Source of the DNA: Opitutus sp. GAS368
Lineage (GTDB): Bacteria; Verrucomicrobiota; Verrucomicrobiia; Opitutales; Opitutaceae
Direction of reading: 5' to 3'
Assembly (NCBI GenBank): GCA_945906965.1
Contig: CAMDRP010000004.1
Span: 1 to 64,000, forward strand
DNA length: 64,000 nt
Made by a program: the position numbers and the translations under genes
Notes under the pieces: generated by a model
What the model was told of the DNA's origin: nothing
The model's database searches: none
The model's input: the letters and a program-made list of their open reading frames with translations, nothing else
Part shown: piece after piece, positions 1 through 8,557 of the stretch
Numbering within the stretch: the stretch's first letter is position 1
How the letters are laid out: each line of letters opens with the position of its first letter

Positions 1-191
1 CAGAAAACCGCCCCTCTCGGGCTGTTTTCCGCTGTGTTAAATGCGCTCACTCCGGCCATGCCGATGTGATCGCCGCTCAGAATATAATGTCGGCAGGACT
101 TGCCGCCACTGTCCGTGGAGGAGCTTCAGGCTCCGGTGAAGCGGGAACCGCCCCTCAACGCGCCCGCCTGCTTCGCAGGCGTGCTGCTTAA
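1..191 (+). CDS. tnpB: TnpB C-terminal fragment (IS200/IS605 family), 5' part outside window
   Basis: The frame starting at base 3 is open from the left edge to TAA at 189-191 and encodes the tail of an RNA-guided TnpB nuclease. Visible landmarks are a CxxC of the zinc ribbon (CVKC, codons at about 36-47), then GHADVIAAQNI, the usual place of the last RuvC aspartate (HADxxAAxNI), and an Ala/Arg-rich variable tail. The rest of the protein lies left of the window, so its integrity is unknown. The typical right end of such an element follows at once, which supports the call. TnpB uses an RNA made from the element's 3' end to cut DNA at sites next to the transposon's target motif. Confidence 0.85.
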   Translation, partial: ENRPSRAVFRCVKCAHSGHADVIAAQNIMSAGLAATVRGGASGSGEAGTAPQRARLLRRRAA

Positions 192-227
192 GGGAATCCC
201 GGCCCTTTAGGGCCGGGAGGAGGTCAA
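1..227 (+). mobile_element. Right end of an IS200/IS605-type element
   Basis: Downstream of the tnpB stop there is a perfect 8-bp hairpin with a four-base loop (CCCGGCCC 198-205, TTTA, GGGCCGGG 210-217), followed by GAGGAGGTCAA ending at 227. A subterminal imperfect-or-perfect hairpin followed by a short cleavage tetranucleotide is how IS200/IS605 right ends look; TCAA (224-227) matches the right cleavage site known for IS608. The base after 227 resumes a ParE-like reading frame on the other strand, which sets the boundary. The left end and any tnpA lie outside the window. Confidence 0.75.
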
Positions 228-247
228 GGCCCAGATCACAACTATGT
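100..247 (+). ncRNA. Probable omega RNA (TnpB guide RNA), limits approximate
   Basis: In TnpB systems the guide RNA is transcribed across the 3' end of tnpB and the right end, with about 16-20 bases of flanking DNA as guide. Here that would make the 198-217 hairpin part of the scaffold, 227 the last scaffold base, and roughly 228-247 the guide, which lies in the disrupted ParE-like gene. The 5' limit is a guess; only the hairpin and the element boundary are visible. Confidence 0.4.
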
Positions 248-470
248 CGGCTTCAATTGTGTGGTAAATCCCGTAGGGAAACTGGCTGACAAGAAACCGC
301 CTTACTTCATCTTCAATCACACGCCACGTGCTTGGCGCAGCGAGAATCTTGCCGACGCCGACCTCGACCTCATTTAGGAAAGCGTCTCCTAGGCCGGGTA
401 CTTGCCCATTGTAATATTGGCCGGCCGCAATGTATTCCGCCAGCGCCTCTTAGGCGAAGCGAAGTTTCAT
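207..470 (-). pseudogene. ParE/RelE-family toxin, broken by an early stop and an IS insertion
   Basis: Starting at ATG 470-468, which overlaps the antitoxin stop (ATGA), the frame reads MKLRFA, then TAA at 452-450 (codon 7), then continues in the same frame as a recognisable ParE/RelE toxin: EALAEYIAAGQYYN, the central RRFLVSQFPYGIYH and the IVVIWA strand. No good start codon follows the stop. At 228/227 native sequence gives way to the IS right end, which supplies LTSSRP and a stop, so the usual C-terminal GHxxxxPxYW-like end is lost. The toxin would normally cut or poison a cellular target and be neutralised by the upstream gene product. Two independent lesions make it non-functional. Confidence 0.85.
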
Positions 471-700
471 TGCCGCAACGCAGCACGGGCTACTTGGAGC
501 GCTTGATCACCATCGACTAGCGTCGCGGTGCCGGAATGGACCGCTTTCCGGCGGCGGCGGATCTCATTGAGATGGGCGTGTTCGACAGTGGGATCGGCTT
601 GGGCAGAGAGACTATTAAGCAATTTCCCCACGAGCAAAGCGCGCCCCGACCTCGGGAGACCGAGGGCTTCTGCGATAATTTTTTCAGCGGTGGCGGCCAT
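467..700 (-). CDS. Addiction-module antitoxin component (TIGR02574-like)
   Basis: A 77-residue protein resembling the short 'putative addiction module component' family that pairs with ParE/RelE toxins. It has the typical N-terminal helix (IIAEALGLPRSGRALLVGKL), a central acidic segment, and the family-like EIRRRRKAVHSG followed by a V-D-x-x-x-A-L stretch near the C-terminus. Its stop overlaps the start codon of the broken toxin gene, the usual TA order and coupling. The antitoxin itself shows no damage, so it is now an orphan unless it acts on another toxin. No Shine-Dalgarno motif is visible upstream. Confidence 0.8.
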   Translation of the reverse strand: MAATAEKIIAEALGLPRSGRALLVGKLLNSLSAQADPTVEHAHLNEIRRRRKAVHSGTATLVDGDQALQVARAALRQ

Positions 701-1076
701 GATAGAACGATGCTTTAGCCCAGTCGGAAATCAAGCGGCAGCAACTAGGCGATTTTCGCTGCCATGGATTGCTCGAATTTACAGGGCCGTAGCCTACGGT
801 TTTTCGCGAGCTTCGTTCAAGTTCCCGAGCTGCAGGTTAATATGTCTCAATCCATCGCTACGATGTCGTGGGTCGCATGACACTGACTGCCAGGTGGAAA
901 CCAAACCACGAACTTTTTTTGAAGCAAATCGTACGGTTTTCGCGCTGTACCTCCCTGTGTGGGGGGTGTCAAATCGCTGAATGAAAAATCAGGATAAAAT
1001 CGCAGCTATTCACGCCTGCAAGCTTGCAGTCAAACCCGCGTCGCATTGATTCAAGCTAGCGTTTCCCCCTCGAATA
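701..1076. other. Intergenic stretch without a recognisable gene
   Basis: I see no coding frame with family signatures on either strand here. It is less GC-rich than its surroundings (T-runs near 909-917, AATGAAAAATCAGGATAAAAT around 980-1000). It must contain the promoters of the antitoxin (leftward) and of the cytochrome cluster (rightward), but no convincing -35/-10 pair stands out. Confidence 0.5.
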
Positions 1077-4000
1077 ATGCCGCCGCACCGCCCCATTTCG
1101 CTTCTCTCTTTTGCCCTGCCTGCCCTCGGCGCCTCGTTGCTGATTTTTCAAGCCAGTTGCCGCCCCGGCGACCCGCTCACAGGTACCGCCAAGACCCGCG
1201 CGCCAACCCCCGTCACGTCCAAGGTTTCTTTCAACGAACACATCCAACCGATCCTCTCCGAATACTGCTACCACTGCCACGGTCCGGATAAAAACACCCG
1301 CAAAGCCGAACTCCGCCTCGACGTCGCCACCGACGCTTTCGCTCCGCGCAAAAACGGCCCCGCCATCGTCAAGGGTCAGCCCGAGAAAAGCGCGGTGGTC
1401 ACGCGCCTGTTTTCAAAAGACCCCGAGGTCGTCATGCCGCCCCCTGAGGCACACAAGACGCTCAAGCCCGGAGAAATCGCCCTACTCCGCCAGTGGATCA
1501 GTGAAGGCGCGGTGTACGAAGACCACTGGGCCTTCATCGCGCCGCAACGCCCCGCCGTGCCCACGCTCGCACAGACGCAGCTTAAAATCCAAAACCCCGT
1601 CGACGCTTTCATTTTTGCCCGGCTCGAAAAAGAAAATCTCGCGCCCTCGCCCGCGTCCGACCGCGCCACATTGATCCGCCGCGTCACCTTCGATCTCACC
1701 GGCCTCCCACCCACTCCGGCCGAAGTCGCCGCTTTCCTCGCCGACCCCGCGTCCGATGCCTACGAACGCGTCGTGGAACGCCTCCTCGCCAGCCCGCGCT
1801 ACGGCGAACACCGAGCGCGCTACTGGCTCGACTACGCGCGCTACGGCGACACCCACGGTCTGCATTTCGACAATTACCGGGCAATCTGGCCATACCGCGA
1901 TTACGTCATTCGCGCGTTCAACGCCAATAAACCCTTCGACCGCTTCGTCCGCGAGCAACTCGCCGGCGACCTCCTTCCCGCCAAGAACATCGACGAACTC
2001 GCCGCCACCGGCTTCGTGCGCTGCAGCGTCACCACCAACGAAGGCGGCACCGTCACCGAAGAAGTAGCGATGAATCTCGCCCGCGACCGCGTGGAGGCCT
2101 TTGGCGCCACCTTCCTTGGCCTCACCACGGGCTGCGCGGCCTGCCACGACCACAAGTTCGATCCCATCACGCAAAAAGACCATTTCCAACTCGTCGCGTT
2201 TCTCAACAACACCGCCGACAAACCCTGGGATTTCAACATCGAGGCACCACTCCCCATCCTCCGCGTCCCCACCGAATCCGCCCTACCCGCCGTCAACGCC
2301 GCCCTCGCCGAACGCGCCGCCCTCGAAACGCGCCTCAACGAGCTCCGTCAAAATTCCTCCTCTGCGATCAAGACCTGGCTCGCCAGCGGCGCCCGCCCGC
2401 AAGCCGTTTCTCCCGCCGGCCTCGAGTTGCGCCTCCGCTTCGACGAAGCCAAAGGCGACATCGTAACCAATGCCTCGCCGCTCGCCGGCACTGCCCTCCC
2501 TACCACATTTAAAGCCGACACCAACCCCCTCATCTGGGGTGAATCTTCGTGGTTCTGGCCCAGCGTGCGCTTCGATATTTTTACCCGCCTGCCCCTCGGC
2601 CGCACCGGTGACGTCGACGCCCAAGAAGCGTTTTCCGCCGGCGGTTGGTTCATGCCCCGCGGCAAACCCGGCGGCGGCGGCACGGGCGACGGCGCCTTGC
2701 TCTCACGTTATCACTCACCTGAAAAAGGTCCGGGCCGCGGCTGGGAAATCTTCTTCGAGAAAAATCGCCTCGTCATCAACCTCGCCGACGGCCCGGCTGG
2801 TCGCGCCCTTACCATCGTCTCCCGCGACGTCCTCCCCAACGGCGATTGGCAACACGTCTTCTTCACTTACGACGGTTCCCGCCGCGCCGCCGGCCTACAA
2901 ATTTATTTCAACGGCAAAGCGATCCGCCGCACCGTCCGCAGCGACAACCTCGATCCGCGGCGCCCACTGCTCACCCCCGCCGCCCCGTTACGTTACACCG
3001 ACAGCGAACCTCTTCGCAATGGCAGCGCGCCCGACATCCGCCTTTTCCGCCGCACCGCGCTCGAATCCCAACTCTCCAGCCTCACTACGATTCGCACCAC
3101 CGCGACCACTTATTTAGGGCGCCGCGATGATTCTGATCCGCTGCGCGAAGGCCGCTTCCAAGACATCCGCTTCTACCGCCGCGCCCTGGCCGTCGATGAA
3201 GTCGCCCGCCTGCCCTTCGAAGATATCGCCGCCGAAATCATCGCGCGTCAGCCTGAACCCACCCACTGGACCACCGACGAAGCCTTTGTCGTCGCCGAGA
3301 AATTCTTCCTCGGCCAGATCGACGCCGAAGCGAAAAAAATCACCGCTGAGCTCGCCGTCCTCGACAACCGCATCGACATCCTCACGCGCGGCGGCGCTCC
3401 CACCCTCGTCGCCCGCGAACGCGCCCAACCCGCCTACGCCGATCTCCTCAAACGCGGCGATTACTTCGCCCGCGAAGAACGCGTCGCACCGGGCACCCCG
3501 CACTTTTTGCCACCGCTGCCCGCCGGCGTGCGCCCCGATCGCCGCGCTCTCGCTGAGTGGCTCCTCACCCCCGAGCAACCGCTGCTTACCCGCGTCACCG
3601 TCAACCGCATGTGGCAGGAAGTTTTTGGCCGCGGCCTCGTCGAGACCGCCGGCGATTTCGGCATCATGGGCGCACGGCCCTCACACGCCGAGCTGCTCGA
3701 TTGGCTTGCCGTCGAGTTCCGCGAGAGCGGCTGGGATGTGAAAAAATTCTACCGCACTCTCGTCACGTCCGCGACCTACCGCCAATCCGCCACCGTGACT
3801 CCGGCACTCCTCGCCGCCGATCCCGGCAACAAACTCCTCGCCCGCGGCCCGCGCTTCCGCATGGACGGCGAGATGCTCCGCGACGCCGCGCTCGTGACCT
3901 CGGGCCTCCTCGTCGAAAAAATCGGCGGCGCCCCCGTCAAACCTTACCAACCGCCCGGTCTGTGGGAAGAAGTAGCGATGCCCGAATCCAACACCAAGAA

Positions 4001-4481
4001 ATACGTCCCCGGTACCGGCGAAGACCTCCACCGCCGCAGCGTGTACACGTTTTGGAAACGCGCCTCCCCGCCGCCGAGCTTGGAGACATTCGACGCCACC
4101 TCGCGGGAATTTGTCTGCGTCCGCCGCGCGCGCACCAACACGCCCTTGCAGGCCTTCGTCACGATGAACGACCCGCAATTCGTCGAAGCCGCTCGCAAGC
4201 TCGCCGAGCGCGCCGTCGCTAGTTCGCCCGACGCCACGGCCCGCCTCGACACCCTCGCGCATCTCACGCTCGGCCGCGCGCTCAAACCCACCGAACGCAC
4301 CGCCCTCGAACGCACGCGCGCCACCTTCGCCGCTTACTACGAAAAAAATCCCGCGGAAGCCCGTGCCCTGCTCACCGTCGGCGAAACGCCCGTCGGAAAA
4401 AACCTCGATCCCGTTGAACTCGCGCAATGGACACTCGTCTCCAGCCAGTTCTTTAACCTCGACGAATTTCTCACCAAGTAA
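1077..4481 (+). CDS. PSCyt1-PSCyt2-LamG-PSD1 multidomain c-type cytochrome protein
   Basis: An exported 1134-residue protein of the planctomycete/verrucomicrobial cytochrome family. In order: N-terminal hydrophobic export signal (about residues 7-28); PSCyt1 with a heme motif C64-YH-C67-H68; PSCyt2/DUF1549 (about 165-380), with its own CAACH at 353-357; a LamG/concanavalin-like region (about 460-700); and PSD1/DUF1553 (about 820-1120). The CxxCH motifs predict covalent heme binding outside the cytoplasm. The LamG part is absent from the paralogue at 6068 and suggests polysaccharide or surface contact (inference). It lies 11 bp before a DUF1501 gene, the standard partner. The molecular function of this family is not established; roles in complex carbohydrate use or extracytoplasmic electron transfer have been proposed. 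Confidence 0.9.
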   Translation: MPPHRPISLLSFALPALGASLLIFQASCRPGDPLTGTAKTRAPTPVTSKVSFNEHIQPILSEYCYHCHGPDKNTRKAELRLDVATDAFAPRKNGPAIVKGQPEKSAVVTRLFSKDPEVVMPPPEAHKTLKPGEIALLRQWISEGAVYEDHWAFIAPQRPAVPTLAQTQLKIQNPVDAFIFARLEKENLAPSPASDRATLIRRVTFDLTGLPPTPAEVAAFLADPASDAYERVVERLLASPRYGEHRARYWLDYARYGDTHGLHFDNYRAIWPYRDYVIRAFNANKPFDRFVREQLAGDLLPAKNIDELAATGFVRCSVTTNEGGTVTEEVAMNLARDRVEAFGATFLGLTTGCAACHDHKFDPITQKDHFQLVAFLNNTADKPWDFNIEAPLPILRVPTESALPAVNAALAERAALETRLNELRQNSSSAIKTWLASGARPQAVSPAGLELRLRFDEAKGDIVTNASPLAGTALPTTFKADTNPLIWGESSWFWPSVRFDIFTRLPLGRTGDVDAQEAFSAGGWFMPRGKPGGGGTGDGALLSRYHSPEKGPGRGWEIFFEKNRLVINLADGPAGRALTIVSRDVLPNGDWQHVFFTYDGSRRAAGLQIYFNGKAIRRTVRSDNLDPRRPLLTPAAPLRYTDSEPLRNGSAPDIRLFRRTALESQLSSLTTIRTTATTYLGRRDDSDPLREGRFQDIRFYRRALAVDEVARLPFEDIAAEIIARQPEPTHWTTDEAFVVAEKFFLGQIDAEAKKITAELAVLDNRIDILTRGGAPTLVARERAQPAYADLLKRGDYFAREERVAPGTPHFLPPLPAGVRPDRRALAEWLLTPEQPLLTRVTVNRMWQEVFGRGLVETAGDFGIMGARPSHAELLDWLAVEFRESGWDVKKFYRTLVTSATYRQSATVTPALLAADPGNKLLARGPRFRMDGEMLRDAALVTSGLLVEKIGGAPVKPYQPPGLWEEVAMPESNTKKYVPGTGEDLHRRSVYTFWKRASPPPSLETFDATSREFVCVRRARTNTPLQAFVTMNDPQFVEAARKLAERAVASSPDATARLDTLAHLTLGRALKPTERTALERTRATFAAYYEKNPAEARALLTVGETPVGKNLDPVELAQWTLVSSQFFNLDEFLTK

Positions 4482-4492
4482 CCGCCCGCGCC

Positions 4493-6046
4493 ATGTCCGC
4501 TCCCTACGATTCCCACGACCTCTGCTCCGACCACGGCGGCGAAAACCCCACGATCTGGCACCTCCCCGTGCCTCAATCGCTCAAGGACGAATGGCTGCGC
4601 CTCGAGACCCGCCGCCACTTTCTCGGCCGTTCCGGTAAAGCCCTCGCTTGGGCCGGCCTCGCGAGCATCGTAGGCCGCGGCACTTCGTCCGCTCGCGCCG
4701 CCAGTCATCCCGCCGACGGCGCCACGCTCGCCGCGCAACTCCCGCACTTTGCGCCCAAAGCCAAACGCGCCATTTATCTTTTCATGGCCGGCGCGCCATC
4801 GCAGCTCGAGACCTGGGATTACAAGCCCGGTCTCCAATCTCTCTTCAACACCGACCTGCCCGAATCCGTCCGCGGCGGCCAGGTTCTCACCGGCATGACC
4901 GCCAGCCAAGCGCGGCTGCCCGTAGCCCCGAGTTTTTATAAATTCGCCCAACACGGTCGCGCCGGCCACTGGGTCTCTGAGCTCTACCCTTGGACCGCGA
5001 AAATCGCTGACGAACTCACGGTCATTAAATCCCTCCACACCGAGGCGATTAACCACGAGCCGGCGATTCTCCAGCTCACCACCGGCAACATGTTTCCCGG
5101 TAAACCTTCGCTCGGCTCGTGGCTCTCCTACGGCCTGGGCGCCGTCAACGACGAGCTCCCGACCTTCGTCGTGCTCACCTCAAAGATGCCCGTCACGCGC
5201 AACGTCCAGGCGCTCTCCAACCGCCTCTGGGCTTCCGGTTTTCTATCACCCGAATACGCCGCAGTGGCCCTCCGCTCCGGCGGTGATGCGGTCCTGCACT
5301 TGAGCAACCCGCCCGGCGTCAACAGCGACCTCCGTCGCGCTATGATCGACGGCGTCAACGACGTGAACCGTCAGCTCTACGAAACCGTGGGCGACCCCGA
5401 GACCAACGCCCGCATCGCCCAATACGAACTCGCCTTCCGCATGCAGACCTCCGTGCCCGAGCTCACGGATTTCTCCAACGAGCCCGCTTCCACGTGGGAC
5501 CTCTACGGCCCCAAGGCCAAAGAGCCCGGCACCTTCGCCTACAACTGTCTCATGGCCCGCCGTCTCGCCGAACGCGGCGTGCGTTTCACTCAAGTTTTTC
5601 TCCGCAGCTGGGACAACCACAACCTGCTCCCCGAGAACATCAAAACACTCTGCGAAGACTCCGACCGTCCCACCTACGGTCTCATCACCGACCTCAAACG
5701 CCGCGGTCTCCTCGACGACACGCTTGTCATCTGGGGCGGGGAATTCGGCCGCACGGTCTATTCGCAAGGCACGCTCAAGCCCAACGATTATGGCCGCGAC
5801 CACCACCCACGCTGCTTCAGCATGTGGATGGCCGGCGCCGGCATGAAACCCGGCCTCAGCTACGGCCAGACCGATGATTTCTCCTACAACATCGTCAAAG
5901 ACCCCGTCCACATCCGCGACCTCCACGCGACGATCCTCCACCAATTCGGTCTCGATCACGAACGCCTGTCCTTCAAATTCCAAGGCCTCGACCAGAAACT
6001 CACTGGCGTCCTCCCCGCCAAAGTCATCACCGATTTACTCGCCTGA
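4493..6046 (+). CDS. DUF1501 family protein (first copy)
   Basis: A 517-residue protein of the DUF1501 family, related to the alkaline phosphatase/sulfatase fold. Before the domain there is a TRRHFLGRSGKALAWAG segment (about residues 40-56), a twin-arginine-like export signal placed unusually far in. Conserved stretches include APSQLETWDYKPG, TEAINHEP, LAERGVRFTQVF, the histidine-bearing WDNHN and IWGGEFGRT. It starts 11 bp after the first PSD1 gene and ends 21 bp before the second, so all four genes are probably one transcript. No enzymatic activity can be assigned from sequence alone. Confidence 0.9.
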   Translation: MSAPYDSHDLCSDHGGENPTIWHLPVPQSLKDEWLRLETRRHFLGRSGKALAWAGLASIVGRGTSSARAASHPADGATLAAQLPHFAPKAKRAIYLFMAGAPSQLETWDYKPGLQSLFNTDLPESVRGGQVLTGMTASQARLPVAPSFYKFAQHGRAGHWVSELYPWTAKIADELTVIKSLHTEAINHEPAILQLTTGNMFPGKPSLGSWLSYGLGAVNDELPTFVVLTSKMPVTRNVQALSNRLWASGFLSPEYAAVALRSGGDAVLHLSNPPGVNSDLRRAMIDGVNDVNRQLYETVGDPETNARIAQYELAFRMQTSVPELTDFSNEPASTWDLYGPKAKEPGTFAYNCLMARRLAERGVRFTQVFLRSWDNHNLLPENIKTLCEDSDRPTYGLITDLKRRGLLDDTLVIWGGEFGRTVYSQGTLKPNDYGRDHHPRCFSMWMAGAGMKPGLSYGQTDDFSYNIVKDPVHIRDLHATILHQFGLDHERLSFKFQGLDQKLTGVLPAKVITDLLA

Positions 6047-6067
6047 TCGCCCCGCGGCGTCCCGCGC

Positions 6068-8557
6068 ATGTTAAAATTTCTTCCGCTACTTCTCCTCGTC
6101 GCCCTCGTGCCCGCGCCCGCCGCGCCGGCACCAGCACCTCCGCCGATTGACTACACCCACGACATCCGCCCCATCCTCGCGGAAAACTGTTTTTACTGCC
6201 ACGGCCAAGACGCCACTAAACGCGAAGCCAAGCTCCGGCTCGACACCCACGAGGGCCAACTAGCCAACGAAGTCGTCGTTCCCGGTAAACCCAACGAAAG
6301 CGAACTCATTGCCCGCATCCTCTCGAACGAAGAAGACGAGCAGATGCCCCCCGCCGATTCCCACCGCGTCCTTACCGCCGCGCAAAAAGACACCCTGCGC
6401 CGCTGGGTCGCCGAGGGCGCGCCGTTTACCCCGCATTGGACGTTCTCCGCCCCCACGCGACCGAACCCGCCCGGCGTTCGCGCCGAAAAGTGGATTGAAA
6501 ATCCGATCGACCGTTTCGTGCTCGCTCGCCTCGAAACCGAAAAACTTGCCCCGTCGCCCGAGGCCCCGCGCGCGACGTTGATCCGCCGCGTCAGCCTGGA
6601 TCTCACCGGCCTCCCGCCCACGCCCGCCGAACTCGCCGCCTTCCTCGCCGACAAAAAACCCGGCGCCTACGAACGTCTCGTGGATCGCCTCCTCGCCTCC
6701 CCGCACTACGGCGAACGCATGGCGCTGCCCTGGCTCGACGCCGCCCGCTACGCCGATTCCAACGGCTTCCAACAAGACGGCGACACCTTCCAGTGGATTT
6801 GGCGCGACTGGGTCGTCCGCGCCCTCAACGCCAACCAACCCTTCGACCAATTCAGCATCGAGCAACTCGCCGGCGACCTCCTAACCAACCCCACCATCGA
6901 CCAACGCATCGCCACCGCGTTCAACCGCAACCACCTCCTCAACGGCGAGGGCGGCGCCATCCCCGAAGAACAGCGCCACGTCACCCTCTTTGACCGCGTC
7001 GACACCACCTCCACCAACTGGCTCGGCCTCACCGTCGCCTGCGCCCAATGTCACGACCATAAATTCGACCCCATTACCCAGCGCGATTATTACTCGCTGC
7101 TCGCAGCATTTAATAACGTCCCTGAAACCGGCCTAGTCGGTGGTTCCTCTTACAAAGTCCGTACCGCTGCGCCCGTTCTCGACCTCGCCACGCCCGAACA
7201 CAAAGCCCAACTCGCCGCTGTCGAGGCCCGCCTCGCCGCCCTCAAATCCGACGAACTCCTCGTCAAACTCCGAGGTGAGTGGGAAGCCCAGATTGCCACC
7301 GACGAAACCTTTCCCGTCCCCGCCCTCCGCGCCGCCGCCGCGCGCCCCGCCAAGGAGCGCCCCGAGCTCGAAAACGGCGATCTCCGTCGCTACTTTTTCA
7401 AACACGGTCTCGCCAAGGTCCATCCCGAGCTCGCCCAACTGCTCGCCGATCTCGCCCGCCTCAAAGTCGACGACTACCCGCGCGTCATGGTCATGGACGA
7501 CAGCAAACCCCGCGACACGTTCATCCTCGACCGCGGCAACTACGAGACGCGCCTCGATCAAGTTTCCTTCGCTACGCCTGAGTTTCTTCCACCGCTCCCC
7601 GCTGATGCACCGCGCAACCGCTTGGGCCTCGCGCGCTGGCTCATGAGTCCCGCGCAACCGCTCACCGCCCGCGTCATCGTCAACCGCCAATGGCAGACGT
7701 TCTTCGGCCTCGGCCTGGTCAAAACCAGCGAAGACTTCGGCGTGCAAAGCGACCCACCCGTTCACCAAGAATTACTGGATTGGCTCGCCGTGGAATATCG
7801 GGACGGCGGCTGGAACACCAAAGCTCTCCATCGCCTCATCGTCACCAGCGCCACCTATCGCCAAGCTTCCCGCGTCACACCCGCGCTGCTCGAACGCGAC
7901 CCAGAAAATCGCCTCTACGCGCGCGGCGCCCGGATTCGTCTGCCCGCGATGGTAATCCGTGACCAAGCCCTCGCCATCTCCGGGCTCCTCGTCGATCGCC
8001 TCGGCGGCAAACCCGTTTATCCCTACCAGCCCGCCGACATCTGGGACTCGCTCGCGATCACCAAAGAGCGCGACTTCACGTACCCGCAGTCCACCGGCGA
8101 AGACCTCTACCGCCGCAGCCTGTACACGTTCTGGCGCCGCACCGTGGCGCCTTCCAATATGTTCGACGCCTCCGCGCGCAACACCTGCATGGTCCGCACC
8201 GCGATCACCAGCACACCACTGCACGCGCTCACCACGCTCAACGATCCGACCTTTATCGAGGCCGCCCGCGCCCTCGCCGCCCGCACGCTCCGCGCCGCGT
8301 CCTTCCGCGACACGCGCCTCGCACACGCCTTCCGCCTCGTGCTCGCCCGCGACCCCGATGCCGCCGAGAAAAAACTGCTCCGCACCAGCCTCGAAAAACA
8401 ACTCGCCCGCTTCACCGCTGATCCCGCCGCCGCCCAAGCGTTTCTCACGGTCGGCGCCATCCCGCGCGATCCCGCTTTCTCCACCGCCGAACACGCCGCG
8501 TACACCGCCGTCTGCCTCGCGCTCCTCAACCTCGACGAAACGCTGACCAAATCATGA
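6068..8557 (+). CDS. PSCyt1-PSCyt2-PSD1 c-type cytochrome protein (second copy)
   Basis: An 829-residue paralogue of the 1077 gene product without the LamG region. A Sec-type signal peptide (about residues 1-20, LPLLLLVALVPAPAA) leads to PSCyt1 with C41-FY-C44-H45, PSCyt2/DUF1549 with CAQCH at 325-329, and PSD1/DUF1553 (about 515-810) with RVIVNRQWQTFFG and the STGEDLYRRSLYTFWRR-type motif shared by both copies. The stop codon overlaps the ATG of the next DUF1501 gene (ATGA at 8554-8557), so the two are translationally coupled. Likely an exported redox protein acting with its DUF1501 partner; substrate unknown. Confidence 0.9.
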   Translation: MLKFLPLLLLVALVPAPAAPAPAPPPIDYTHDIRPILAENCFYCHGQDATKREAKLRLDTHEGQLANEVVVPGKPNESELIARILSNEEDEQMPPADSHRVLTAAQKDTLRRWVAEGAPFTPHWTFSAPTRPNPPGVRAEKWIENPIDRFVLARLETEKLAPSPEAPRATLIRRVSLDLTGLPPTPAELAAFLADKKPGAYERLVDRLLASPHYGERMALPWLDAARYADSNGFQQDGDTFQWIWRDWVVRALNANQPFDQFSIEQLAGDLLTNPTIDQRIATAFNRNHLLNGEGGAIPEEQRHVTLFDRVDTTSTNWLGLTVACAQCHDHKFDPITQRDYYSLLAAFNNVPETGLVGGSSYKVRTAAPVLDLATPEHKAQLAAVEARLAALKSDELLVKLRGEWEAQIATDETFPVPALRAAAARPAKERPELENGDLRRYFFKHGLAKVHPELAQLLADLARLKVDDYPRVMVMDDSKPRDTFILDRGNYETRLDQVSFATPEFLPPLPADAPRNRLGLARWLMSPAQPLTARVIVNRQWQTFFGLGLVKTSEDFGVQSDPPVHQELLDWLAVEYRDGGWNTKALHRLIVTSATYRQASRVTPALLERDPENRLYARGARIRLPAMVIRDQALAISGLLVDRLGGKPVYPYQPADIWDSLAITKERDFTYPQSTGEDLYRRSLYTFWRRTVAPSNMFDASARNTCMVRTAITSTPLHALTTLNDPTFIEAARALAARTLRAASFRDTRLAHAFRLVLARDPDAAEKKLLRTSLEKQLARFTADPAAAQAFLTVGAIPRDPAFSTAEHAAYTAVCLALLNLDETLTKS

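Noticed and set aside
528-980. A 150-codon open frame on the plus strand over the antitoxin and the gap after it
   Set aside because: No recognisable motif, and its first half is the complement of the antitoxin gene.
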